From: Hymenobacter sp. DG01
GTDB taxonomy: Bacteria > Bacteroidota > Bacteroidia > Cytophagales > Hymenobacteraceae
Direction: 5' to 3'
Assembly: GCF_006352025.1 (NCBI RefSeq)
Contig: NZ_CP040936.1
Span: 3,226,001-3,290,000 of the forward strand
Length of the DNA: 64,000 nucleotides
Positions 1 through 9,171 of this stretch are shown here, in pieces; positions within the stretch are counted from its first letter, which is position 1; every line of letters starts with the position of its first letter. The notes beneath the pieces are model-generated. The model ran no database searches, had not been told where the DNA came from, and worked only from the letters and a program-made list of their open reading frames with translations. Made by a program: the position numbers and the translations under genes.

Positions 1-25
1 AAGCTGGCTATGTAGTAGCCACTCT

Positions 26-277
26 TTACTGCTCTTTCGTGACGGAGCGGATTACATTATATAGGGCTGCAAACAGGCCCAGCAGCATCAGGCTCAGGGT
101 AAACCAGGGCGTTTTGGTTTGAAAGTGCTTATCGAGCCAATAGCCGGCCCAGGTGCTCAGGCCGATGGTAGCTATCATTTGGGCGGCAATACCGGAGTAG
201 CGGGCCACGGCGCGCATCCGGTCAGAGTTGCCTTCGGAATCGGGGCGCGGCTCTGAGGGAGGGAAAGGAGCAGACAT
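26..277 (-). CDS. atpZ: AtpZ/AtpI-family small membrane protein
   Basis: Small protein of 83 residues with two predicted membrane helices (about residues 28-48 and 55-77) separated by a short loop rich in charged residues. This is the layout of the AtpZ/AtpI family, which sits upstream of F1Fo-ATP synthase genes and is thought to help c-ring assembly or Mg/Ca transport. The motif AGYWLDKHFQTKTPWFTL after the first helix is typical of the family in Bacteroidota. It reads leftward toward the window edge, so ATP synthase a/c/b genes may lie just outside (inference). It is divergent from the PorW/SprE gene, a neighbour pairing common in this phylum. The function is inferred from family membership only. 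Confidence 0.8.
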   Translation of the reverse strand: MSAPFPPSEPRPDSEGNSDRMRAVARYSGIAAQMIATIGLSTWAGYWLDKHFQTKTPWFTLSLMLLGLFAALYNVIRSVTKEQ

Positions 278-498
278 ACGGGCAGCAGATGGGGTAGGAA
301 CACAAAGCTACGCGGCACAGCGTTAGGAGTTGAACCGGCCAGTAGCAAGCATGGCGGGTCCGGGCGGAAACCTGTACTTTTACTCTGCTTGCTACGTTGA
401 GGGAAGCACGGCCGGCCGAACGAATTAGGCTGGCGCCCGTGTTTTCTGTCCGCACTTTCCGCCCTCAGCTTTCCGCTGCTTTGACGACGACAACTTCC

Positions 499-3400
499 TT
501 GCTTCTGCGCTACCTATCTGCTCCGGCCGCTTCCCTTCTGCTGGCGGCTGTGGTGGCTGGCTGTGCCTCCGAGCGGCCATCCTTGGTAGGACATGCCTAC
601 GACAACGTGGTGGCCCGCGACAATGCTTATTTCCTGGCCCGCGAGAAAATGAAGGCCACGGAAGCCACGTTATACAAGGCCCGCCTCAACGACTACAACC
701 GCGTCCTACCCCTATTCCCTACCCTGGATGACGCTACGGTTGGCCGGGTTACGGCCGACCTGGAAGACATCATCAAGAAGGCTTCTCTGCCCATCCAGCA
801 CCGGCCGGGCTCTGACTGGACGGACGACAGCTACATCTTGGTAGGCAAGGCCCGCTTTTATAAAAAGGAGTATGAGGACGCCGCCAAGACGTTCAAGTAT
901 GTCAATACCACCAGCAAGGACACCAATGCCCGGCACGAGGCCCTGATTTGGCTGATGCGCACCTTCCTGGCCACGAAGGAGCTGGAAAACGCGGCGGCCG
1001 TATCGGATATCCTGGACAAGGAAGAAGGCACGCTACCCAACGCTCGGGAGCTGTTTCTGACCCGCGCCGAGTTTTATCTGCTAACTGGCGAACAGGACCG
1101 GGCCATTGAGAACCTGGAGAAGGCCATTCCCTACATTGAGCCGAAGAATGAACAGTCGCGGACGCGCTACATTCTGGCCCAGCTCTACCAGACCCAGGGC
1201 CAGGACCAGAAGGCGTACGCTCAGCTCAACCAGATTCTGAAAAAGAATCCGCCCTACGAGCTGGATTTCTTTAGCAAGCTAATGCTAGGGCAGGTGTCGG
1301 ACCTAAACCAAACTGACCGGGTGCGGCTGGATAAGTACTTCGCCAAGCTGCTGAAAAACGCCAACAACAAAGAGTACCGCGACAAGATTTACTACGAAAT
1401 GGCGCGGCTGGAGTATCGCCAGCAGCGCTACCCGGCGGCGCTGGCCTTGCTAGAGAAGTCAGCACGTACGCCTTCCGCCAACCGCGCGCAAAAGTCCTAT
1501 GTCTATTTGCTGAGCGGGCGTATCTACTACGAAAACCTGCAGAAGTACCGGCTTGCAGCGGCCTATTATGACAGCACGGTGCAGGCCTTGCCGCGCGAGG
1601 CGCCCGAGTACGCCGCTATTTCGGAGCGGGCTGCTGTGCTCAAGGACTTTGCCCAGCAGCTGACTATTATAGAAACTCAGGACAGCCTGCAGACCCTGGC
1701 CCGGCTGGATTCGGCTACCCTGCGCACCCGCCTGACTTCCTACGCCCAGGCGGAGTTGGAAGCTCAGCGCCGGGCGGCAGAGCAGCTGGCGGCTCAGCAG
1801 GCGCGGCAGGAGCAGCGCGCCGGACAGCAGCTTACGGGCACCAGCGCGAGCCGGGATTTGCAGCCTGGGGTAAATACCGATGATTTTCTGGCGGGTAACA
1901 CCGGCATCAAATGGTACTTCGATAACCCTACCTCCCTGGGAACAGCGCGTAACGATTTTATCCGGCGCTGGGGCGACCGGCCGCTGCAGGATAACTGGCG
2001 CACAGTCAGCCAGGCCAGTAGCTCGCCGGTTACCGCCCGCGGAGGCAACGTACCGGTCAGCATTGCCGGTAATGCCAGCACTACCGTAAATGGAGCAGGA
2101 GGGTTGGGCGCGGTGCCGGCTTCTGCCCCAGACCCAGCCCAACAGGTTCGGGCACTTGTGGAGCAGTACCGCCAGAACATTCCGCTGAGCGAGGCGCAAC
2201 GGCAACAATCGGCAGCCCAGACCGAGGAGGCTTTGTACGCCCTGGGTGGCATATACAACCAGCAGCTTCGGGAGCCGGCGCGGGCTATTGAGACGTATGA
2301 AAATCTGCTGACGCGCTACCCACAGGGGCAGCACGCCCCCGAAACGCTTTATATTCTTTACCTGCTACATAAAGAGCAAGGCAATGCCGAAAAGGCCGAG
2401 GGCTACGCCCAGCGCCTCCGCCAGGGCTACCCCAACTCTTCCTACGCGAAGCTGGTGGCTGATCCGGAGTACCTGCGGCGCACCTCCGTAGCCAATGCCA
2501 AGGTGGCCGTACTGGTTGATTCTGCCTTTGCTTTCTATAAAAATCAGGATTTCAAGAAATCGGCCGCCGTGCTGGCCCGGGCCCGCCAGCAGTACCCGGA
2601 AAATGACCTCAACGATCGGATTGCGTTTATCAACACGCTGCTTACCATCCGGACTCAGCCACCGCTTACCGCCAAAGCCGCGGTAGAGAAGTTCTACCAG
2701 GACTACCCCGAAAGCCCGCTGGCACCTCAGGCCGCTACCCTGCTCAACACCTACAAGCAGCAGGCAGACGGCCAGATTACCGGGGCCCTGGCTTCTACGG
2801 ATAAGCCGGTGGTGTCTATGTTCCGGCCTGGAGAAGTAGAAAACCGCATGCGTATTTTCTACGGAGAAAACGAATCACCAGCCGCTCCGGCCACTCCGAA
2901 GCCGGCAGCTACGGCCACTACCCCCACTCCTTCCGCTACACCAGCCGCTACACCGGTACCAGCCCGCCCGGAGCCCACTACGGGCAGCCTACCGCCCACG
3001 TCTGCACCAACCGAGGTTCCGGCTTCCGTGGCGGTTACGCCGTCAGCGCCCGTTTCCGTTCCTGTACCTGCCCCGGTGATAGATGAGGCCAAAGCAGCGC
3101 GTATGGCCGCCGCGCAGGCGCGGGCACGGGGCAAAAAGGTGGTGGCCGCTCCCAAACCGGTAGCCGCTAACCCGCCGCTGGCGCCCCCTGCCACGGGCAA
3201 TACGCCGGCGGTTACTCCCAACCCTACTACTCCAACATCCGCTCCCCCTACCCCCGCTCCGGCCCCAAGTAGCACGGCTGCCGTACCAAGTGCTCCGGCG
3301 GCTACCCCATACAAGGTAAATGTAAACGCTGCCCACGCTGTAGTTTTGCTGCTGTCCCAGGATGCACCAGCCTTGGCTGATATTGTCACGCAGTTGGGGG

Positions 3401-3675
3401 CATATAACGGGCGCTACTTTAAGTCCAGCAGCTTGCAGGTACGGCGGCAGGCGCTAGGGGCTACGCAGGAACTGGTTCTTATTGAGCCGCTGCCCACCGC
3501 CAAAATTGCCCAAAGCTATGCTCTTAAGCTGCGCGGTCCTCAGTCGCCGCTCAGCAAGTTGCGGGGCGCGGGTTACCAAACCCTCATCATCAGTATTGAT
3601 AACTTGCCACTCCTGCTGCAAAGCCAGAACCCTGAGGAATATCAGCGTTTCTATCAGCAGAGCTACTCTAAATAA
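499..3675 (+). CDS. porW: PorW/SprE-like TPR lipoprotein of the type IX secretion system
   Basis: Large periplasmic lipoprotein with a lipobox VAGC and many tetratricopeptide-like helical repeats across roughly the first two thirds. These are followed by a long Pro/Ala/Thr-rich linker (encoded around 2880-3310) and a small C-terminal domain. The N-terminal block NAYFLAREKMKATEATLYKA matches SprE/PorW, a T9SS and gliding protein that links the trans-envelope GldKLMN machinery to outer-membrane components. No ATG exists near the N-terminus. In-frame TTG 397, GTG 439 and TTG 499 are the options; I chose 499 because it gives a normal 22-residue lipoprotein signal, while the others make it unusually long. 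A class A PBP gene follows, as often seen for sprE. Family call is strong, start is weak. Confidence 0.85.
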   Translation: MLLRYLSAPAASLLLAAVVAGCASERPSLVGHAYDNVVARDNAYFLAREKMKATEATLYKARLNDYNRVLPLFPTLDDATVGRVTADLEDIIKKASLPIQHRPGSDWTDDSYILVGKARFYKKEYEDAAKTFKYVNTTSKDTNARHEALIWLMRTFLATKELENAAAVSDILDKEEGTLPNARELFLTRAEFYLLTGEQDRAIENLEKAIPYIEPKNEQSRTRYILAQLYQTQGQDQKAYAQLNQILKKNPPYELDFFSKLMLGQVSDLNQTDRVRLDKYFAKLLKNANNKEYRDKIYYEMARLEYRQQRYPAALALLEKSARTPSANRAQKSYVYLLSGRIYYENLQKYRLAAAYYDSTVQALPREAPEYAAISERAAVLKDFAQQLTIIETQDSLQTLARLDSATLRTRLTSYAQAELEAQRRAAEQLAAQQARQEQRAGQQLTGTSASRDLQPGVNTDDFLAGNTGIKWYFDNPTSLGTARNDFIRRWGDRPLQDNWRTVSQASSSPVTARGGNVPVSIAGNASTTVNGAGGLGAVPASAPDPAQQVRALVEQYRQNIPLSEAQRQQSAAQTEEALYALGGIYNQQLREPARAIETYENLLTRYPQGQHAPETLYILYLLHKEQGNAEKAEGYAQRLRQGYPNSSYAKLVADPEYLRRTSVANAKVAVLVDSAFAFYKNQDFKKSAAVLARARQQYPENDLNDRIAFINTLLTIRTQPPLTAKAAVEKFYQDYPESPLAPQAATLLNTYKQQADGQITGALASTDKPVVSMFRPGEVENRMRIFYGENESPAAPATPKPAATATTPTPSATPAATPVPARPEPTTGSLPPTSAPTEVPASVAVTPSAPVSVPVPAPVIDEAKAARMAAAQARARGKKVVAAPKPVAANPPLAPPATGNTPAVTPNPTTPTSAPPTPAPAPSSTAAVPSAPAATPYKVNVNAAHAVVLLLSQDAPALADIVTQLGAYNGRYFKSSSLQVRRQALGATQELVLIEPLPTAKIAQSYALKLRGPQSPLSKLRGAGYQTLIISIDNLPLLLQSQNPEEYQRFYQQSYSK

Positions 3676-3683
3676 ATGATTGA

Positions 3684-3738
3684 GCTGCTGACTGATGCCC
3701 TACCCTATCGGTAATTGGGTAGGGCATCAGTTAGCAGC
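3684..3738 (+). terminator. Strong hairpin between porW and the PBP gene
   Basis: The arms 3684-3705 and 3717-3738 pair over 22 bp with a single G-U wobble and an 11-nt loop. It begins 8 nt after the porW stop, so it probably ends or attenuates that transcript, although there is no long T run after it. It also covers the ATG at 3695 that would give a longer PBP, which argues for the start at 3758. Confidence 0.7.
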
Positions 3739-3757
3739 CCTAGTACGTTCTCTTGCA

Positions 3758-6100
3758 ATGGCTCAATCTGCCACGAAGTCAAAGTCTTCTTTTCGAAAAA
3801 CCAACCAGCCGGGGCGCTTCACTGCCTGGAGCCGTTTGCTGTGGATGCTGTTTGGCGCCGGAGCCCTGGGCCTGGCGCTCTATGTGCTGGCGGTCAGCGT
3901 TAACTTCCTGAACCTGTTTGGGCGCATGCCCAACCTGAAGACGCTCGAAAACCCACGTAGTGAACTGGCCTCCGAAATCTACTCGGCTGATGGGGTGCTG
4001 ATGGGTAAGTACTTCCGGGAAAATCGTACCCCTGCCGAGTACGAAGACTTGCCTCAACACCTGGTAGATGCCTTGATTGCCACCGAGGATGCCCGTTTTG
4101 AGGAACACTCGGGCATTGACCCCAAGGCCACGGGCCGGGTAGCGGCTGGTCTGCTGACGGGAGGTAGCGGGGGCGGGGGCTCTACGCTTACCCAGCAGCT
4201 GGCCAAGGTGTTGTTCCGTACGCGTGATGACTTGAACGACGGCAAGCTGAACGACATTCCGGGCCTGCGCATGCTAATTACCAAAACCAAAGAGTGGATT
4301 TTGGCCGTGCAGCTGGAGCGCAGCTACACTAAGCGCGAAATTTTGCGCATGTATCTGAACACCAACGATTACGGCTCTAATGCATTCGGTATTAATACAG
4401 CAGCCAAAACGTTCTTTAGCAAGTCGCCGAAGCAGCTGACCCGGCCCGAGGCAGCTACCCTAGTCGGGGTGCTGAATGCTCCGTCGCGGTTCAGCCCTAA
4501 GTTTAATCCAGCCCGTTCCCGCGCCCGCCGGAACTGGGTGCTCCGCCAGATGCACAAATACGGCTACCTAGATGCCCAGAGCCTGCAGGCTGATACGCTC
4601 AAGCCCATTGTACTGCGCTACAATGTTGAAAATCAGAACGAGGGCATTGCTCCCTATTTCCGGGTTGAGGTAAGCAAAATGCTGCGCCAGTGGGCCAAGG
4701 AAACCGACCACGACCTGTACGCCGACGGGCTAAAAATCTATACCACCATCGACTCGCGCATGCAGAAGTACGCGGAGTCGGCCGTAGCGGAGCACATGAA
4801 GCTACAGCAGAAGTGGTTTGATGCGCACTGGAAAGGCCAGCAGCCCTGGCGCGACGAAAACGGCCGCGTAATCCCGAACTTCCTTTCTACTGCTGTTCAG
4901 CGCACGGAACGGTATAGGTCACTCACGAATCGGTTCGAGGGCAACAAGGACTCCATCAAGTACTACCTCAACAAGAAGTACCGCATGAAGGTGTTTACTT
5001 GGAATGGGGGCGAAAAGGAGGTGCTGATGTCGCCGATGGACTCGCTGGCGTACTACAAGCGGCTGCTGCACTCCGGGTTCATGGCCATGAACCCGCTCAA
5101 CGGGCAGGTAAAAGCCTGGGTTGGGGGCATCAATTTCAAGTACATCAAGTACGACCACGTCAAGCAGGGCAAGCGTCAGCCGGGCTCTACGTTCAAACCC
5201 TTCGTGTATGTAGCCGCTATCGACCAGGGTTACTCGCCCTGCTACCAGCGGCCCGACGTAGCTACCACCTTCCCCGCTGAGCGTGGCCGGCCTGCCTACA
5301 CCCCTAAAAACTTCGAAGGCAGCTACTCCGGCCGCGTATTTACTCTGCGCCAGGCGCTGGCCCGCTCCATGAACTCTATCACGGCCTGGCTGGTGCAAAA
5401 GCTCGGGCCGGAAACCGTAGTTAGCTACGCTAAGCGGCTGGGTATTACTTCGCCCATTGAAGCAGTACCAGCAGTAGGGTTCGGTTCCTCTGATGTAAGC
5501 ATTTACGAGCTGGCCGGGGCCTATAGTACCTTCGTGAACAAGGGCATCTGGACGGCTCCGATGATGGTAACGCGCATCGAGGACAAGAACGGCAATGTGC
5601 TGCGCGAGTTTGTGCCGCAAACCCGCGAGGCCCTCAGCGAAGAAACAGCTTACCTGATGACGTATATGCTGCGCGGAGCCACCGAGGAGCAGGGCGGCAC
5701 CAGCATCATCCTGAAAAATGGCTTTAAATTTCCCTACGAAATGGGAGCCAAAACGGGCACTACCTCCAACTACTCCGACGGCTGGTTTATGGGCCTGACC
5801 CCGGACTTGGTGTGCGGTATGTGGGTAGGCGGTGAGGACCGGAGCATCCACTTCCGGACTGGTGCCTACGGGCAAGGGTCACGGCTGGCCCTGCCCATTT
5901 ACGGCCTGTTCATGCGCAAAACCTACGCCGACAAATCCATTGACATCAATACCGGAGCCTTCCCCAAGCCCGCCAAGCCTCTGGATGTGGAGATTGACTG
6001 CTCACGCTACTACAACGGGGCCGGCACCCGCGATACTATTCCTTACGAACAGAAGCTGAACCAGGTAGAGCTGGAAGATCTCAACGAGGAAGACATCTAA
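3758..6100 (+). CDS. Class A penicillin-binding protein (PBP1A-like)
   Basis: Bifunctional peptidoglycan synthase of 780 residues: glycosyltransferase family 51 followed by transpeptidase. An N-terminal cytoplasmic stretch and one anchor helix (about 25-48) precede the GT51 motif IATEDARFEEHSGID near 107-121 with its catalytic Glu. The transpeptidase has the SxxK box in RQPGSTFKPF (about 475), the SxN box in SMNS and the KTG box in AKTGTTSNY (about 664). All catalytic motifs are intact. The start at 3758 gives a normal basic N-terminus; an upstream in-frame ATG at 3695 lies inside a hairpin and was rejected. It would act at the inner membrane to polymerise and cross-link murein. Gene symbol left open (mrcA/ponA type). 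Confidence 0.93.
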   Translation: MAQSATKSKSSFRKTNQPGRFTAWSRLLWMLFGAGALGLALYVLAVSVNFLNLFGRMPNLKTLENPRSELASEIYSADGVLMGKYFRENRTPAEYEDLPQHLVDALIATEDARFEEHSGIDPKATGRVAAGLLTGGSGGGGSTLTQQLAKVLFRTRDDLNDGKLNDIPGLRMLITKTKEWILAVQLERSYTKREILRMYLNTNDYGSNAFGINTAAKTFFSKSPKQLTRPEAATLVGVLNAPSRFSPKFNPARSRARRNWVLRQMHKYGYLDAQSLQADTLKPIVLRYNVENQNEGIAPYFRVEVSKMLRQWAKETDHDLYADGLKIYTTIDSRMQKYAESAVAEHMKLQQKWFDAHWKGQQPWRDENGRVIPNFLSTAVQRTERYRSLTNRFEGNKDSIKYYLNKKYRMKVFTWNGGEKEVLMSPMDSLAYYKRLLHSGFMAMNPLNGQVKAWVGGINFKYIKYDHVKQGKRQPGSTFKPFVYVAAIDQGYSPCYQRPDVATTFPAERGRPAYTPKNFEGSYSGRVFTLRQALARSMNSITAWLVQKLGPETVVSYAKRLGITSPIEAVPAVGFGSSDVSIYELAGAYSTFVNKGIWTAPMMVTRIEDKNGNVLREFVPQTREALSEETAYLMTYMLRGATEEQGGTSIILKNGFKFPYEMGAKTGTTSNYSDGWFMGLTPDLVCGMWVGGEDRSIHFRTGAYGQGSRLALPIYGLFMRKTYADKSIDINTGAFPKPAKPLDVEIDCSRYYNGAGTRDTIPYEQKLNQVELEDLNEEDI

Positions 6101-6145
6101 GCGCCACTAAGTAGCGCCGGTTGACGTGATTTCACCGATTTTTGG

Positions 6146-6180
6146 AAATGTGGCTGGGACCTCCCGGCCACATTTTTTGT
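6146..6180 (+). terminator. Rho-independent terminator after the PBP gene
   Basis: Inverted repeat 6146-6154 / 6167-6175 with an inner GGGA/TCCC pairing, followed directly by a T run. It lies about 45 nt after the PBP stop codon, ahead of the uvrC leader. Confidence 0.75.
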
Positions 6181-6321
6181 TGTGAACATGGCACAGCTAC
6201 TTTCAGAGCGAACCTCTGCGTAAACCTGCTGCGTACCTCAGCAAGACAAGCTCACTGGTTGCGCCTTCCCCATCTGTGGCAACCAGCAACACCTAGTTAA
6301 TCAGCGCTAATCAGCGATTTT

Positions 6322-8145
6322 ATGGCCGCTTCCGAACACCTGCAAGAACAAATTCGCCAACTCCCGCACCGGCCCGGTATCTATAAATACTTCGGAGACG
6401 AGGATACCATCATTTACGTAGGTAAAGCGGTAGATATCCGCAAGCGCGTGAGCAGCTACTTTACCAAGCAGGACCACAACAAGAAAACCCAGCAGCTGGT
6501 CAAGAACATCCGGCGCATTGAGTTCACGATCGTCGATTCGGAATCGGATGCGTTTCTGCTGGAGAACAACCTGATCAAGCAGCATCAGCCCAAGTATAAC
6601 ATCCTGCTGAAGGATGGCAAGACCTACCCCTACCTGCTGCTGACCAACGAACGGTTCCCACGCCTTATCCCAACCCGCAACAAACGCCCCGGCGACGGCC
6701 GCTACTACGGCCCCTATGCCAACGTAACCGGCATGAACTTGCTGCTGGAACTCATCCGAGCCCTGTATCCGCTGCGCACCTGCACGTATAACCTCTCGCC
6801 CCAGAACGTGGAGGCAGGCAAGTTCAAGGTGTGTCTGGAGTATCACCTAGGTAACTGCAAGGGCCCCTGTGAGGGGCTGCAGGATGAGGAAACTTACTCG
6901 CAGTATATCCAGCAGATCCGGCAGATTCTGAACGGCGACCTGCGTCTGCCGAAACAGTATTTCCGCGAGAAAATGATGCAGGCTGCCCAGGAGCAGCAGT
7001 ACGAGTTGGCCCACCAGCTCAAGCAAAAGCTGGATAAGCTCGATGAGTTTCAGGCCAAGAGCACCATCGTCAATGCCAACCTCACCAACATTGACGTGTT
7101 CAGCATTGCCTCCAACGAGAAATCAGCCTTCATCAACTATCTCAAGGTGATGAACGGCAGCATTATTCTCACGCAATCTGTGGAGGTGCAGAAGAAGCTG
7201 GATGAGCCCGACGATGAGATTCTGGCCCCCATGATCATGCAGATGCGGGAGGAGTTTGAAAGCCAGTCCAGGGAAATACTGACCAATGTTCCCGTGCCGG
7301 CCCTACCCCTCCCAGGAGTCAGCATCACTCAGCCCCAGATTGGGGACAAGCGCAAGCTGCTCGAGCTCAGCATTAAGAATGTGCTTTACCTACGCAAGGA
7401 AAAGGAAAGCATGAACGACCGGAGCAAGGACCTGAATGAGGTGCGCATCATGGAAACCATGAAGAAGGATTTGCGCCTGACGGAGCTACCTAAGCACATT
7501 GAATGCTTCGACAACTCCAACTTCCAGGGCGACAACCCGGTGGCTGCTATGGTCTGCTTCCGCAACGCCAAGCCCAGCAAAAAAGATTACCGTCACTTCC
7601 ACATCAAAACGGTAGTTGGTCCCAACGACTTCGACTCGATGTACGAGATTGTAACGCGTCGTTACCGGCGGCTGCTGGAAGAGGGGGCCAGCCTACCCCA
7701 GCTTATTATTGTGGACGGGGGGAAAGGCCAGTTAGGCATGGGGGTGAAGGCCCTCAAAGACCTCAACCTATGGGGTCAGATTCCCATCATTGGCATTGCT
7801 AAGCGGCTGGAGGAAATCTACGTACCCAACGACCCCCTACCCCTCTACATCGACAAAAAGAGCGAAACACTGCGCCTTATCCAGCGCATGCGCGACGAGG
7901 CGCACCGTTTCGGCATTACGTTTCACCGCAGCCGTCGGGATGCGGCTACCCTAAAAACGGAACTAACCGACGTAAAGGGTCTGGGCCCGATAACGGCCGA
8001 TAAGCTCCTGACCAAGTTTAAATCCGTCAAGAAAATCAAAGAGCTAACCGAGTCTGAGCTGACTGCTGAGGTTGGAAAAGCCAAGGCTCGCATCCTGCTC
8101 GACTACTTCAATCAAGAGGAGCAGACCGATTCAGCTATTTCCTGA
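6322..8145 (+). CDS. uvrC: UvrABC excinuclease subunit C
   Basis: Nucleotide excision repair endonuclease that makes both incisions after UvrA/UvrB have recognised a lesion. The 607 residues show the full family layout: GIY-YIG nuclease (GIY at 19-21, YVG at 32-34) for the 3' cut, a Cys-containing insert (CLEYHLGNCKGPC), a UvrB-interacting UVR helix pair (about 205-245), the RNase H-like domain for the 5' cut (ECFDNSNFQGDNPVAAMVCF and IIVDGGKGQL) and C-terminal helix-hairpin-helix motifs (DVKGLGPITADKLL). Length is normal and nothing appears damaged. It is monocistronic, between a terminator upstream and a convergent one downstream. Confidence 0.97.
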   Translation: MAASEHLQEQIRQLPHRPGIYKYFGDEDTIIYVGKAVDIRKRVSSYFTKQDHNKKTQQLVKNIRRIEFTIVDSESDAFLLENNLIKQHQPKYNILLKDGKTYPYLLLTNERFPRLIPTRNKRPGDGRYYGPYANVTGMNLLLELIRALYPLRTCTYNLSPQNVEAGKFKVCLEYHLGNCKGPCEGLQDEETYSQYIQQIRQILNGDLRLPKQYFREKMMQAAQEQQYELAHQLKQKLDKLDEFQAKSTIVNANLTNIDVFSIASNEKSAFINYLKVMNGSIILTQSVEVQKKLDEPDDEILAPMIMQMREEFESQSREILTNVPVPALPLPGVSITQPQIGDKRKLLELSIKNVLYLRKEKESMNDRSKDLNEVRIMETMKKDLRLTELPKHIECFDNSNFQGDNPVAAMVCFRNAKPSKKDYRHFHIKTVVGPNDFDSMYEIVTRRYRRLLEEGASLPQLIIVDGGKGQLGMGVKALKDLNLWGQIPIIGIAKRLEEIYVPNDPLPLYIDKKSETLRLIQRMRDEAHRFGITFHRSRRDAATLKTELTDVKGLGPITADKLLTKFKSVKKIKELTESELTAEVGKAKARILLDYFNQEEQTDSAIS

Positions 8146-8161
8146 GTTGGCCTTATCAGAT

Positions 8162-8207
8162 AGCAACAAAAAGCCCCAACCAAATTTGGTTGGGGCTTTT
8201 TGTTGCT
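8162..8207. terminator. Bidirectional terminator between uvrC and gldN
   Basis: A perfect 23-bp inverted repeat without a spacer (8162-8184 / 8185-8207), GC-rich at the top of the stem and with A/T tracts at the base on both sides. Its position between convergent uvrC and gldN fits termination from both directions. Confidence 0.9.
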
Positions 8208-8220
8208 TGTGTTCTGTGGT

Positions 8221-9123
8221 TTAGAAACTCCACAGGTTGTATTCGTACTCAATCAGGTCCGAAGCAGCTTGCTGCGAGGCAAGGATACCTTGCTGCTGAC
8301 CACCATATACTTCGTCCAGACGCGCATCGTTGGGGTTAGAAACCTTTACGATGTAGGAGTTGAACAACCACAGCTCAAAGGCATCGGCTAAGTTCTTGTG
8401 CTGAGCATCGTTCTGCGGGTTAAACCAAATGGCTTTATCCGGATTAGCTCGGAACACGCGAACCAGGTCGCTGTATTTGAAGTAGCCGATGGGCTTTTCA
8501 ATCCCCGAGGTGTTAGAAGCCAAGGTAGAGGGAACCAGAAGGCCGATACATTTAATATCGTGATACATCCGCGACCGTTTCTTGTCGAAGATCATATCCT
8601 CCTTGATTTCCATCTGATAGATATCCTTCGGACGGTACTCGTAGCTAGGCGGTGCCACTGGTTTCGGAGCAGCTTTTGCCGTGGTTTTGCCACCTTTCCC
8701 TTTTTTAGGTGCGGGTGCTCCCCATCCGTCGTCGCTACCTCCCAAGTCGCTGTCCGAGAAGCCAGCGGCTTTCTCTTCATCGCTCAGCCCGGCACTAGCC
8801 TCTGCGTACGACATATTGGAAACTACCTCCGTTGAGGAAAGAGTAGTCGTCAACGAGTCGTTGCGGTAGGCTTGCAGCTCTCCACGCTTTACAGCATCTA
8901 GGATTACACGGCTGATTTCCTTACCCTCTGAGAACATGGGCTTATTCTGCTTTTCACGCAGGTCAACCGCACGCCAGATGGTCTTGCGAAACATGATGTC
9001 CGAGTTCGGAATCGGCCGATACGATCCATTGCTGGTCGCGGTGGTAGCTTGTTCCTGAGCCGAGGCTGCCACCGACAGCGTCAGGCCGGCCGTCAGGGCG
9101 GCGAAGGAGAGGAATTTGTTCAT
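8221..9123 (-). CDS. gldN: Type IX secretion / gliding protein GldN (PorN)
   Basis: Periplasmic component of the T9SS trans-envelope complex. GldN/PorN associates with the lipoprotein GldK to form the large ring under the outer membrane and contacts the periplasmic part of GldM. The 300-residue product starts with a signal peptide ending near SAQ and shows the family feature MFRKTIWRAVDLREKQNKPM, the KEDMIFDKKRSRMYHDIKC region and the WFNPQNDAQ stretch. A Lys/Gly/Ala-rich linker lies at about 135-155. It is the last gene of the porP-gldKLMN run, 48 nt after gldM, and is followed by the shared terminator. Loss of GldN abolishes secretion and gliding in Flavobacterium (family knowledge). Confidence 0.95.
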   Translation of the reverse strand: MNKFLSFAALTAGLTLSVAASAQEQATTATSNGSYRPIPNSDIMFRKTIWRAVDLREKQNKPMFSEGKEISRVILDAVKRGELQAYRNDSLTTTLSSTEVVSNMSYAEASAGLSDEEKAAGFSDSDLGGSDDGWGAPAPKKGKGGKTTAKAAPKPVAPPSYEYRPKDIYQMEIKEDMIFDKKRSRMYHDIKCIGLLVPSTLASNTSGIEKPIGYFKYSDLVRVFRANPDKAIWFNPQNDAQHKNLADAFELWLFNSYIVKVSNPNDARLDEVYGGQQQGILASQQAASDLIEYEYNLWSF

Positions 9124-9171
9124 ACCTGAGTAATCAAAAAAGCGCGACGGATAGTTCAGAACTAGTAACGC

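Noticed and set aside
3695-3757. Longer N-terminus for the PBP gene from ATG 3695
   Set aside because: This ATG lies inside a 22-bp hairpin just after porW, and the added residues have no conserved character.
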